Source: Novosphingobium aquimarinum (GTDB taxonomy: Bacteria; Pseudomonadota; Alphaproteobacteria; Sphingomonadales; Sphingomonadaceae). From it: a DNA stretch of 64,000 bases. The stretch covers positions 225,898 through 289,897 of the forward strand of contig NZ_WRPO01000004.1 in assembly GCF_009746585.1 (NCBI RefSeq), given 5' to 3'. Both the position numbers and the translations under genes were made by a program. The notes beneath the pieces were generated by a model. It worked only from the letters and a program-made list of their open reading frames with translations, was not told the origin of the DNA and did no database searches. Shown piece after piece: positions 9,663-17,099 of the stretch (position 1 is its first letter; each line of letters starts with the position of its first letter).

Positions 9663-10388
9663 ATGGGTATCTTCTCCCGCACTCGCGACATCATCGCCGC
9701 GAACTTCAACGACATGCTCGAGAAGGCCGAAGACCCGGCCAAGATGATCCGCCTGATCATTCTCGAAATGGAAGAGACGCTGGTCGAAGTGCGCACCAGC
9801 AGCGCGCGCACGATCGCCGATCAGAAGGAAATGCGCCGCCACGTCACGCGTCTGAAGACGCTGCAGGCGGACTGGGAAGACAAGGCCGAGCTCGCGCTCA
9901 GCAAGGACCGCGAGGATCTCGCCCGCGCCGCCCTGCTCGAGAAGAAGAAGGCCGGCGACATGGCCGACCAGCTCAGCGAGGAGATCGCGGTGCTCGACGA
10001 TGCGCTGCGCGCTTACGAGCAGGACATCGAGAAGCTGCAGAGCCGCCTGCGCGAAGCCCGCGCGCGTCAGAACTCGATCGCCGCCCGTCTGCAGAGCGCG
10101 GAAAACCGCGTCAAGCTGCGCACCGTGCTCTCGAGCGAGCGAGTCGAGGACGCGATGATCCGCTTCGATCAGCTCGAGCGCCGCGTCGATTATGCCGAAG
10201 GCCGCGCCGAAGCGATGAGCATGGGCGACGACAGCCGCCAGCCGTCCCTTTCGGACGAGATCGCAGCGCTTGCCGCGGGCGACCGGATCGATGCCGATCT
10301 CGCCAGCCTCAAGCGCCGGATGGCGGGCAAATCGGAAGCGCCGAAAGCGCCCGAGAGCAACGAGACCCCCAAGCCGGCGGCCGACTAG
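9663..10388 (+). CDS. pspA: Phage shock protein A (PspA/IM30 family)
   Basis: A 241-residue, almost entirely helical protein beginning M-G-I-F-S-R-T-R-D-I-I-A-A-N-F-N, the membrane-binding amphipathic helix typical of PspA. A long coiled coil runs to about residue 190, followed by a variable tail. PspA oligomerises on the inner membrane under envelope stress and, when free, inhibits PspF. AAAGGA sits nine bases before the ATG, supporting this start even though the frame is open upstream to a GTG at 9414. It is transcribed from the sigma-54 promoter at 9154. Confidence 0.95.
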   Translation: MGIFSRTRDIIAANFNDMLEKAEDPAKMIRLIILEMEETLVEVRTSSARTIADQKEMRRHVTRLKTLQADWEDKAELALSKDREDLARAALLEKKKAGDMADQLSEEIAVLDDALRAYEQDIEKLQSRLREARARQNSIAARLQSAENRVKLRTVLSSERVEDAMIRFDQLERRVDYAEGRAEAMSMGDDSRQPSLSDEIAALAAGDRIDADLASLKRRMAGKSEAPKAPESNETPKPAAD

Positions 10389-10531
10389 TGCCGCTGCCGG
10401 CCACCGCGCATCACCCCCGTGCGCGGCGGGCCGGAATGGGATATATCGGGGGAGGGAATGCGCCTCGCAGTGCGCAAGAGGGCCAGCGACGCAGTTCGCG
10501 GCGCCAGGTCAAAGAGGGAAGGAAACACAAC

Positions 10532-10921
10532 GTGTCACGCGGACAATTCTATCTCGACAAGAGCAACGCCAAACTCGCCGGTGTGTGCTCGGGTATTGCC
10601 GACTACACCGGCGTCGATGCGGTCTGGGTGCGCGTGGCGGCGGTGTTGCTGACGATCTTCGTCTCGTTCATTACGATCCCGATCTATCTGGCAACCGCCG
10701 TGATCGCCGAACCCAAGCCCCATTACCTCTACTCGGATGCCGACGAGGAACGACTGCTGCGCCGCATGCGCCGCCGCAGCGGTTCGAAGCGGAGCCACTC
10801 GGACCGGGTCTATTCGGACCTCTCCGACCTCGACACCCGCGTGCGTAACGTCGAGCGCTACTATGCGACCGACAGCTCCAGCAGCTCGCGCCTCGCCGCC
10901 GAGATCGATAGCCTGCGCTGA
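10532..10921 (+). CDS. pspC: PspC domain envelope stress protein
   Basis: A 129-residue protein. The PspC domain spans about residues 3-62 and has the typical Y-L-D-K-S-N-A-K-L-A-G-V-C-S-G-I-A-D-Y segment followed by a hydrophobic helix (V-A-A-V-L-L-T-I-F-V-S-F). The C-terminal part is charged, with a heptad-like S-D-L-S-D-L-D-T-R-V-R-N-V-E-R segment near the end that could pair with PspB-type coiled coils. The GTG start at 10532 has a strong GGAAGGA upstream. PspC senses envelope damage together with PspB and draws PspA away from PspF. Confidence 0.92.
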   Translation: MSRGQFYLDKSNAKLAGVCSGIADYTGVDAVWVRVAAVLLTIFVSFITIPIYLATAVIAEPKPHYLYSDADEERLLRRMRRRSGSKRSHSDRVYSDLSDLDTRVRNVERYYATDSSSSSRLAAEIDSLR

Positions 10922-10966
10922 TCGCGGCCTGACCGACCTGACCTCTTTTCCGACACGAGACGTATC

Positions 10967-11254
10967 ATGACCGACATCCTGGCACTCTGCATCCCCCTCG
11001 CCCCTTTCCTCATCGCCGCGCTCGCCGTCTGGACGCGCCACCAGCGCAGGATGGCGGAGATGGGCGTCACTGCGACTGCCGAAAAAGCCGCGCAGTACGC
11101 CGCCAACAACGCCGAGCTCGAAGAACGCATCCGCGTGCTGGAGCGCATCGTGACCGACGGCAGCTACGATGTCGCGCTGCAGATCGAGGCGCTCAAGGAC
11201 CAGAAGCGCGTCGACGAGCTGAGCCAGTCGGTGCAGGACCGCAAGGTCAACTGA
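10967..11254 (+). CDS. PspB-like membrane/coiled-coil protein 1
   Basis: A 95-residue protein. The N-terminal membrane helix (about 5-22, I-P-L-A-P-F-L-I-A-A-L-A-V-W) is followed by a short basic stretch and a coiled coil with E-E-R-I-R-V-L-E-R-I-V-T-D. This is the PspB layout of an N-terminal TM helix followed by a cytoplasmic leucine-zipper helix, and the gene follows pspC. It is the first of five tandem relatives sharing an (L/V/I)-E-(R/T)-I-(V/A)-T-D element followed by an I-(E/G)-A-L segment. Of the five it is the closest to canonical PspB. Confidence 0.75.
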   Translation: MTDILALCIPLAPFLIAALAVWTRHQRRMAEMGVTATAEKAAQYAANNAELEERIRVLERIVTDGSYDVALQIEALKDQKRVDELSQSVQDRKVN

Positions 11255-11265
11255 GGGAGGTTTCG

Positions 11266-11586
11266 ATGGCTGACCTGACGACATTTGCCATGCTTGCACC
11301 GATGGCCGCAGGCTGCGCCGTCATCGCCGCGAGCTGGGTCTTCAACAACTGGCTGCGTATGCGGCACGGCTATCCGCTGGAAACCCAGACCGGCAAACCG
11401 ATCTACCCCTCGACCGACAGGGAGGCCCAGGCCCGGATCGGACTCATCACACAGGAAAACGCCCAGCTGCGCGCCGAAATGAGCGCGATGCGCGAGCGGC
11501 TCGAGACGGTCGAACGCATCGTCACCGACCGCGGCTTCAGCGTCGCGCGCGAGATCGAGGCGCTGCGCTCTGAGCGCGCGAACTAG
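11266..11586 (+). CDS. PspB-like membrane/coiled-coil protein 2
   Basis: A 106-residue protein with a TM helix at about 7-26, then N-N-W-L-R-M-R-H-G-Y-P-L-E, a linker, and a coiled coil ending V-E-R-I-V-T-D-R-G-F with I-E-A-L-R after it. The R-H-G-Y element is shared with paralogues 3 and 4 but absent from 1 and 5. It starts 11 bp after the previous gene with a strong GGGAGG ribosome-binding site. Function is inferred only from its place in the psp operon and its PspB-like layout. Confidence 0.72.
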   Translation: MADLTTFAMLAPMAAGCAVIAASWVFNNWLRMRHGYPLETQTGKPIYPSTDREAQARIGLITQENAQLRAEMSAMRERLETVERIVTDRGFSVAREIEALRSERAN

Positions 11587-11599
11587 GAAGGAATACGCA

Positions 11600-11914
11600 A
11601 TGTCGTGGGGCGGCCCGGAATTCATCATCGCCATTATCGCCGTGTGTTACGGCGGATGGATCATCAACAACTACATTCGCGCCCGCCACGGCTATGCGCT
11701 CGAAGACGAATGGGGCGGCAAGACCGAGCGCAACGATCACGCCGTCGGCGAACTCAAGGCGGAAAACCAGGAGCTGCGCCGCCGCCTCGCCAGGCTCGAG
11801 GAGCGAGCCGCCGCGATCGAGACGATCGTCACGGACAGCGGCTTCGAAACCGCGCGGCAGATCGGTGCGCTCGAACGCACCGCATCGGGCAAATCCGCGC
11901 CCGCGGCCAACTGA
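11600..11914 (+). CDS. PspB-like membrane/coiled-coil protein 3
   Basis: A 104-residue protein. The TM helix (about 7-22) is followed by I-N-N-Y-I-R-A-R-H-G-Y-A-L-E, a W-G-G-K element shared with paralogue 4, then a coiled coil with I-E-T-I-V-T-D-S-G-F and I-G-A-L. AAGGA precedes the ATG. It lies 13 bp after paralogue 2 and 10 bp before paralogue 4. The tight spacing and shared motifs indicate tandem duplication followed by divergence. Confidence 0.72.
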   Translation: MSWGGPEFIIAIIAVCYGGWIINNYIRARHGYALEDEWGGKTERNDHAVGELKAENQELRRRLARLEERAAAIETIVTDSGFETARQIGALERTASGKSAPAAN

Positions 11915-11924
11915 GGAGGCCCCC

Positions 11925-12251
11925 TTGGAAGACGAATTGAAAGTCATCTTGGTCATCGCGATCACGCTGTGTGTCACGATCGGCTGGCTGCTCAACACCT
12001 GGATGCGCATGCGTCACGGCTACCCCATCGAGAATTCGTGGGGCGGCAAGGTCGAACGCTCGCTGGATCGGGAAAACACCCAGCTACGCGCCGAGAACCA
12101 GGCATTGCTGGAGAAACTGGCCAAGCTCGAAAGCCGCACGGCCGCGCTCGAGACCATCGTGACCGACGGCGGCTACACCGTGTCGCAGGAAATCGAGGCG
12201 CTTCGCGACTCTTCGCGTCCCGCCAGCGCACGTCAGCAGGCAATGCAGTAA
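11925..12251 (+). CDS. PspB-like membrane/coiled-coil protein 4
   Basis: A 108-residue protein when read from the TTG at 11925, which has an excellent GAGGAGG at proper spacing and no in-frame ATG ahead of the membrane helix. The TM helix is at about 6-23, then N-T-W-M-R-M-R-H-G-Y-P-I-E and W-G-G-K, and a coiled coil with L-E-T-I-V-T-D-G-G-Y and I-E-A-L-R. It is closest to paralogue 3. The stop is separated from the next ATG by one base. Confidence 0.72.
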   Translation: MEDELKVILVIAITLCVTIGWLLNTWMRMRHGYPIENSWGGKVERSLDRENTQLRAENQALLEKLAKLESRTAALETIVTDGGYTVSQEIEALRDSSRPASARQQAMQ

Positions 12252-12252
12252 G

Positions 12253-12489
12253 ATGGGCTTCTGGGATGCCGTCGTCATCATGTTCATCGTCGGCGCGGTA
12301 ATCTGGCTGCGCGCGCAGAAGTACCGGGCGCGCGGCGACGGCGCGACGCCGACGATCGGCGCGCGCGAGCCCGAGCTCGAACGCGAAGTGCAGGACTTGC
12401 GCAAGCGGATCGCCGTGCTCGAACGCATCGCCACCGACGATCGCCAGGGAACCGACCTCAAGCGGCAGATCGAAGCGCTGCGGGATTGA
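12253..12489 (+). CDS. PspB-like membrane/coiled-coil protein 5
   Basis: A 78-residue protein, the shortest of the five. It has a very short N-terminus, a TM helix at about 5-20 (V-V-I-M-F-I-V-G-A-V-I-W-L), a basic stretch, then a coiled coil with A-V-L-E-R-I-A-T-D and Q-I-E-A-L-R-D at the end. It lacks the R-H-G-Y element. It is the last gene before a pair of hairpins and the convergent NAD synthase gene. Confidence 0.72.
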   Translation: MGFWDAVVIMFIVGAVIWLRAQKYRARGDGATPTIGAREPELEREVQDLRKRIAVLERIATDDRQGTDLKRQIEALRD

Positions 12490-12535
12490 TGGCGGGTTGT
12501 GACCGCGACCTGCGAAGAGAGTTTTTGTCTAATAT

Positions 12536-12557
12536 GGTTTCGACATCCGTCGAAACC
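12536..12557. terminator. Hairpin at the end of the psp operon
   Basis: GGTTTCGAC (12536-12544) and GTCGAAACC (12549-12557) form a perfect 9-bp stem with a 4-nt loop, 46 bp after the last psp gene. No long T-tract follows, but the position between convergent operons fits a terminator. Confidence 0.5.
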
Positions 12558-12561
12558 TTGG

Positions 12562-12644
12562 CGGCGCCGGCCCGCTCCCCCACCCGACCTCCCACTCAAG
12601 TATACTGCCGATGGGAGGTCGGGTGGGGGCGCGGGCCGGTGCCG
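12562..12644. repeat. 33-bp inverted repeat between convergent operons
   Basis: The arms at 12562-12594 and 12612-12644 are complementary over 33 bp, with one G-T pair and one mismatch, around a 17-nt loop. It ends 5 bp before the nadE stop. The likely role is a strong bidirectional transcription barrier, but the stem is far longer than ordinary terminators and it could be a REP/MITE-like mobile palindrome. Confidence 0.85.
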
Positions 12645-12649
12645 CACGA

Positions 12650-14710
12650 TCAATGAGGCAAACCGCGCTTCAATTCTTCCAGCCAGACCGCCGCGCTCGC
12701 ATCGCTTGGCGCGCGCCAGTCGCCCCGGGGGCTGAGCGCGCCGCCGGATGAGACCTTGGGGCCGTTCGGGATCGCCGAGCGCTTGAACTGGCTGAACGCG
12801 AAGAAGCGCTGCAGGAACCGCTCGAGCCAATGGCGGATCGTGGCGAGGTCGTAGGCCTTCTTGCGATCCTCGGGGAAGCCGTCGGGCCAGCGCCCTGCCG
12901 CCGCGTCACGCCAGGCGTGCCAGGCGAGGAACGCGACTTTCGAAGGCCGCTGCCCGAAGCGCATCACATGGTGCAGGAAGAAGTCGTTGAGTGCATAGGG
13001 CCCGATCGCATCCTCGGTGCTCTGGATCACGCCGTCCTCGCCCGCCGGCACCAGTTCGGGAGAGATCTCGGTATCGAGGATCGCCATCAGCACCGCGTCC
13101 GTCGCATCGTCGAACTGCGCGGTCGTGGTGGTCCAGCGGATGAGGTACTGGATCAGCGTCTTGGGCACCCCCGCGTTGACCGCATAGTGGCTCATCTGGT
13201 CGCCGACGCCATAGGTGCACCAGCCCAGCGCCAGCTCCGATAAGTCGCCCGTGCCCAGCACGAAGCCGCTGTGCTGCCCGGCGAGGCGGAACAGGTAATC
13301 GGTGCGCAGCCCCGCCTGCACGTTCTCGAACGTGGTGTCGTAGACCTTTTCGCCGCGCCCGAAGGGATGGCCGATGTCTTCGAGCATCGTTTTCGCCGCG
13401 GGCTTGATGTCGATCTCGCCCGCGGTGATGCCCAAAGCGTCCATCAGCTTCCAAGCGTTGGACTTGGTGTGATCGCTCGTCGCGAAGCCCGGCATCGTAT
13501 AGCCGCGGATCGTGGTGCGCGGCAGACCCAGCCGGTCGCAGCATTTCGCCGCGACGATCAGCGCGTGCGTGGAATCGAGTCCGCCCGAGACGCCGATCAC
13601 GATCGACTTGGCATGCGTCGCCTCGATCCGCCGCGTGAGCCCGTCGACCTGGATGTTGAACGCCTCGTAGCAATCGGCATCGAGCTTTTCGCGGCGATCG
13701 GGCACGAATGGGAAGCGCCGCAGCGGACGCACCAGTCCGATATCGCCCTGAGCCGGCGTGTGATCGAACCATACGGTGCGGAACGTCGCTTCCGGCCGCC
13801 CGGCCTGGAGGGCCGAGTCGTGAAACGTCGGCAGCCGCATCCGGTCGGCGACGATGCGTTCGCAGTCGATATCGGCCATCGCGAGCTGCGGTTCGCGTGC
13901 GAAGCGTTCGGATTCCACGAGCAAGTCGCCCAGCTCGTAGATCACCCCCTGCCCGTCCCAGGCAAGGTCGGTAGTGCTCTCGCCGTGTCCGCTCGCGGCG
14001 TAGACATAGGCCGCGGCCGCGCGGGAGGATTGCGAGGCGCACAGCATGTGCCGCTCGTCCGACTTGCCGATGACAATGTTCGAGGCCGAAAGATTGCACA
14101 GGATCGTCGCCCCGGCGAGCGCGCCCAGCGTGGAGGGCGGCGTCGGCGCCCAGAAATCCTCGCAGATCTCGACGAAGACCTTGAAGTCGCGCAACACGTT
14201 CGAAGCGAAGACGAGATCGGTGCCGAACGGGACATCCTCGCCGCCGATGCGGATGGTGCGTCCGGTGACGCCACGACCGCTCGCGAACCAGCGCTTTTCG
14301 TAATATTCGCGGTAATTCGGCAAGTACGACTTGGGCACTGCGCCCAGCACTTGGCCCGCCGCGATCACTACCGCGCAATTGTAGAGCCGCCCGCGATCGG
14401 CCAGCGCCGCGCCGATCAGCAGCACCGGCGAAAGCTCCGCACTGGCCGCGGCGATCTCCCCGATGGCGACCTCGACTGCCTCGATCACCGCCGTCTGCAA
14501 GTGCAGATCGTCGATCGCGTAGCCCGACAGGCACAGCTCGGGAAACACCACCAGATCGACGCTCGCCGCGTGCGCGCGTCGCGCTTCGGTCAGGATCGCG
14601 TCGCGGTTGAACGCGACGTCGGCAGGGCGTCCGTGCGGTGTCGACGCGGCCGCGCGGACGAAGCCATGGCGGTGCATGGCATAGAAAGGATGCGTGGTAT
14701 CGTCGCTCAT
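12650..14710 (-). CDS. nadE: Glutamine-dependent NAD+ synthetase
   Basis: A 686-residue two-domain enzyme that amidates deamido-NAD+ to NAD+, using ammonia released from glutamine. The N-terminal nitrilase-type glutaminase domain shows its Glu-Lys-Cys set in F-P-E-L-C-L-S-G-Y, P-K-S-Y-L-P-N-Y-R-E-Y-Y-E and V-E-I-C-E-D-F-W. The C-terminal synthetase domain has the ATP pyrophosphatase loop S-G-G-L-D-S at residues 375-380. Length fits the family's usual 650-700. The ATG at 14710 was preferred to an upstream in-frame start because the upstream codons are not protein-like; AGGA lies before it. Convergent with psp, divergent from sufE. Confidence 0.95.
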   Translation of the reverse strand: MSDDTTHPFYAMHRHGFVRAAASTPHGRPADVAFNRDAILTEARRAHAASVDLVVFPELCLSGYAIDDLHLQTAVIEAVEVAIGEIAAASAELSPVLLIGAALADRGRLYNCAVVIAAGQVLGAVPKSYLPNYREYYEKRWFASGRGVTGRTIRIGGEDVPFGTDLVFASNVLRDFKVFVEICEDFWAPTPPSTLGALAGATILCNLSASNIVIGKSDERHMLCASQSSRAAAAYVYAASGHGESTTDLAWDGQGVIYELGDLLVESERFAREPQLAMADIDCERIVADRMRLPTFHDSALQAGRPEATFRTVWFDHTPAQGDIGLVRPLRRFPFVPDRREKLDADCYEAFNIQVDGLTRRIEATHAKSIVIGVSGGLDSTHALIVAAKCCDRLGLPRTTIRGYTMPGFATSDHTKSNAWKLMDALGITAGEIDIKPAAKTMLEDIGHPFGRGEKVYDTTFENVQAGLRTDYLFRLAGQHSGFVLGTGDLSELALGWCTYGVGDQMSHYAVNAGVPKTLIQYLIRWTTTTAQFDDATDAVLMAILDTEISPELVPAGEDGVIQSTEDAIGPYALNDFFLHHVMRFGQRPSKVAFLAWHAWRDAAAGRWPDGFPEDRKKAYDLATIRHWLERFLQRFFAFSQFKRSAIPNGPKVSSGGALSPRGDWRAPSDASAAVWLEELKRGLPH

Positions 14711-14802
14711 CGGCCCATTTCCTACAGCAAGCGCGGCGCGAGGCAATCGCGCGTCCGCCACTAGCTCTTGCCGCGCGCGCGGGGGTGCCTACATCGCCTG
14801 CC

Positions 14803-15213
14803 ATGCGCAGCCTCGACGATATCCGCGAAGAGTATGAATTTCTCGATGGCGACGAACGCTATCGGATGCTGATCGAATTGGGCCGCGAGCTCGACGAGAT
14901 GCCCGAGGCGCTCAAGACCGACGCCACCAAGGTGCGCGGTTGTTCGGCCAGCGTCTGGGTCTATCCGACCGAGGCGGACGCCGGCACGCTGCATTTCCTG
15001 GCCGACAGCAATGCCGCGATCACCAAGGGCATCGTCGCGCTGGTGCTCTCGGTGGTGCAGGACCGGCCCGCCGCCGAAGTCGCCGAAACCGACATCGCCG
15101 CCCGGCTCGAGCCGTTCGATCTGAAGAACCAGCTCTCCTCGAACCGCACGCAAGGCGTCCCCAACATGATCGCGCTGATCCGCGAAACCGCGGCGCGCTA
15201 TGCGACACCTTAG
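14803..15213 (+). CDS. sufE: Cysteine desulfuration protein SufE
   Basis: A 136-residue protein of the SufE family, which accepts persulfide sulfur from the cysteine desulfurase SufS and passes it to the SufBCD scaffold. The acceptor cysteine is C47 in V-R-G-C-S-A-S-V-W, and the conserved ending with F-D-L-K-N-Q-L-S-S-N-R is present. No other suf genes are nearby, so this is a stand-alone copy. Its last 14 bp overlap the DUF454 gene in another frame. Confidence 0.93.
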   Translation: MRSLDDIREEYEFLDGDERYRMLIELGRELDEMPEALKTDATKVRGCSASVWVYPTEADAGTLHFLADSNAAITKGIVALVLSVVQDRPAAEVAETDIAARLEPFDLKNQLSSNRTQGVPNMIALIRETAARYATP

Positions 15214-15559
15214 CCGGCACGCCTGGCACGCAGCGGGCTGGGTCTTCGTCGCGCTGGGCGTGATCGGGGCGTTCCTGCCGATCATGCCGACGGTGGTCTT
15301 TCTGCTGGGCGCCGCCTGGTGCTTTTCCAAAAGCCATCCGCATCTGGCGGAAAAGCTCTACGCGCATCCCCGCTATGGCGCGCACTTGCGCGACTGGCGC
15401 GATCGGCGCGCGATCAGCCGCAAGGGCAAGATCTCCGCGATTGCCGCGATGACGCTGAGCGTGCCCTTCACTGCGCTGGTGCTCGGCCCTCTCTTCGCAC
15501 TGATCCCGGTGACGGTGCTCGCCATCGTCGGCCCCTGGATCTGGACGCGCGCCGAATAG
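15200..15559 (+). CDS. DUF454 (YbaN family) inner membrane protein
   Basis: A 119-residue membrane protein. The family start is visible: G-W-V-F-V-A-L-G-V-I-G-A-F-L-P-I-M-P-T-V-V-F-L-L-G-A-A-W-style helices, then a polar S-H-P-H-L-A-E-K-L-Y segment, then two closely spaced C-terminal helices. YbaN proteins are of unknown function. The overlap with sufE suggests co-transcription. Confidence 0.88.
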   Translation: MRHLSRHAWHAAGWVFVALGVIGAFLPIMPTVVFLLGAAWCFSKSHPHLAEKLYAHPRYGAHLRDWRDRRAISRKGKISAIAAMTLSVPFTALVLGPLFALIPVTVLAIVGPWIWTRAE

Positions 15560-15626
15560 CTTGGCCTCGGCCCGGCATCGTGGCAAATGCCGCTGATCCG
15601 ACGGCCCTTGCACAGGGAATGACACG

Positions 15627-16085
15627 ATGAACCTTCTCACACGCTTTCGCGCCACGGCCCCGGCGGCTTTACTGCTGGCTCTGGCGGCCTGTTCGAACGC
15701 GGCCCAGGCCGCGAGCTACGTCATGTTCCGCGATCCCAATTGCGGTTGCTGCGAGCAATGGGCCGAGCACATGCGGTCCGGCATGCACGCCCAAGTGGCC
15801 ATTACGGATAGCGCGGACATGACGGCGGTGAAGGATCGCAACGGCGTGCCTGCCGCGCTGCGTTCGTGCCACACGATGATCGTCGACGGCTACGTGATCG
15901 AGGGGCATGTGCCCGCCGCCGACGTCGAGCGGTTGCTGAAGGAACGACCGAAGGGAGTCCGTGGGCTGGCCGTGCCCGGAATGCCGATCGGCTCGCCCGG
16001 CATGGAAATGGGCGGGAAGACCGAACCGTACCAGGTCATCGCCTTCGGGCCCGCCGGGACCAAAGTGTTCGCCAGCCACCAGTAA
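15627..16085 (+). CDS. DUF411 metal-binding lipoprotein
   Basis: A 152-residue exported protein. A lipobox-like L-A-A-C (C22) suggests lipoprotein anchoring. The DUF411 core begins with D-P-N-C-G-C-C-E-Q-W (cysteines 39, 41, 42), and a second conserved cysteine segment lies in R-S-C-H-T-M-I-V-D-G-Y. DUF411 proteins are usually found with copper-resistance genes and are thought to bind copper in the periplasm. Here there is no copper gene directly alongside, although a DUF2946 gene with a possible copper link lies 40 kb away. Confidence 0.88.
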   Translation: MNLLTRFRATAPAALLLALAACSNAAQAASYVMFRDPNCGCCEQWAEHMRSGMHAQVAITDSADMTAVKDRNGVPAALRSCHTMIVDGYVIEGHVPAADVERLLKERPKGVRGLAVPGMPIGSPGMEMGGKTEPYQVIAFGPAGTKVFASHQ

Positions 16086-16121
16086 CGACGCGCGCCCTCA
16101 TCGGACGCAGGCCGCGTCGGA

Positions 16122-16652
16122 TCAGTCCTCGACCGCTTCGCGCAGCACCGCGACACCGGCCTTGCGCTGCTCGCGCAGCTCGCGCTTCAGCACGGCGGGA
16201 TCGCGAGCGAGGACGAAACCAAAGCTGACGCCGCCTTCCTTGCCGATCGTCGCGTGGTGCAACTTGTGCGCCTGGACCAGTCGCTTGGCGTAACCACGCT
16301 TAGGCACCCAGCGGAAGTAGCGCTGGTGCACCAGACCGTCGTGGATCAGTGTATAGATCACCCCGTAAATGAGGATGCCGATGCCGATCCAGGTCGCCGG
16401 CTCCCAGGCGCTCTTCCCCAACACCAGCGGCGAGCCGATCGCGAACATCGAGATGCTCATCGCCGCGCCGACAAGCGCGTAGAGATCGTTGCGCTCCAGC
16501 AGCTTGTCGTGGGGTTCGTGATGGTCGCGATGCCAGCCCCATCCGAAACCGTGCATCACGTATTTGTGGCTGGACCACGCGACGAATTCCATCGCGGCGA
16601 CCGTCACCAGAACGATCAGCACCGCGGCCCAAGGGGAAAGGCTTGCGAACAT
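16122..16652 (-). CDS. crtZ: Beta-carotene hydroxylase
   Basis: A 176-residue membrane-bound di-iron hydroxylase that converts beta-carotene to zeaxanthin. The histidine clusters are complete: H-K-Y-V-M-H (29-34), H-R-D-H-H (41-45), a later H-D-G-L-V-H, and H-K-L-H-H near residue 140. Length matches the family. The other crt genes are not in this window, so it is a detached carotenoid gene. The yellow-orange pigmentation typical of sphingomonads fits its presence. Confidence 0.95.
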   Translation of the reverse strand: MFASLSPWAAVLIVLVTVAAMEFVAWSSHKYVMHGFGWGWHRDHHEPHDKLLERNDLYALVGAAMSISMFAIGSPLVLGKSAWEPATWIGIGILIYGVIYTLIHDGLVHQRYFRWVPKRGYAKRLVQAHKLHHATIGKEGGVSFGFVLARDPAVLKRELREQRKAGVAVLREAVED

Positions 16653-17099
16653 GGGCGAGCCTTACTCCGAAGCGCGGCGAATGTCAGCGGCGATCGAGCG
16701 CGGGGTGGCCGCGACCCTTGCCGAATGGGTCGAGCACCCGGTCGCAATGCCATGAACTCTCTTGAGAAATCGGAACAGGAATGTGCAGTTCCGGCGTCCT
16801 GACGACATCTTTCTCGCAGGTTTCCATGCATTCGACGTTGCTCTGCTGGCCTGAACAATCGCGACGGCAATATTTCTAGCGGTAACAACGTCCTTGCGCG
16901 CGCATCGCGATGTATCGTCAAAGACGATGCCGCCTCCTTTCCGCGTTGTCGTCTACGACGTGACCTTAATCACATCTTCATTCGTTGACTCCTGAACAGC
17001 GATTCATCACGATCACCGCATCTGGGGCCAATATGCGAGCCAGCCGGCAAAGGGGCAGTCGGCTGATGCTCCTGGCCGCGTAGCACATTGGGGGGTTCG
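16653..17099. other. Intergenic region between crtZ and the CHAT-TPS operon
   Basis: The 447 bp separate divergently transcribed genes, so they should hold promoters for both. No protein-like frame is seen. Short dyads are present: ATCGTC-AAA-GACGAT around 16915-16930, GTCGT-CT-ACGAC at 16948-16959, and a GACCC/GGGTC pair near 16712-16731. None can be assigned. A GGGGGG run lies just before the CHAT gene start. Confidence 0.5.
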
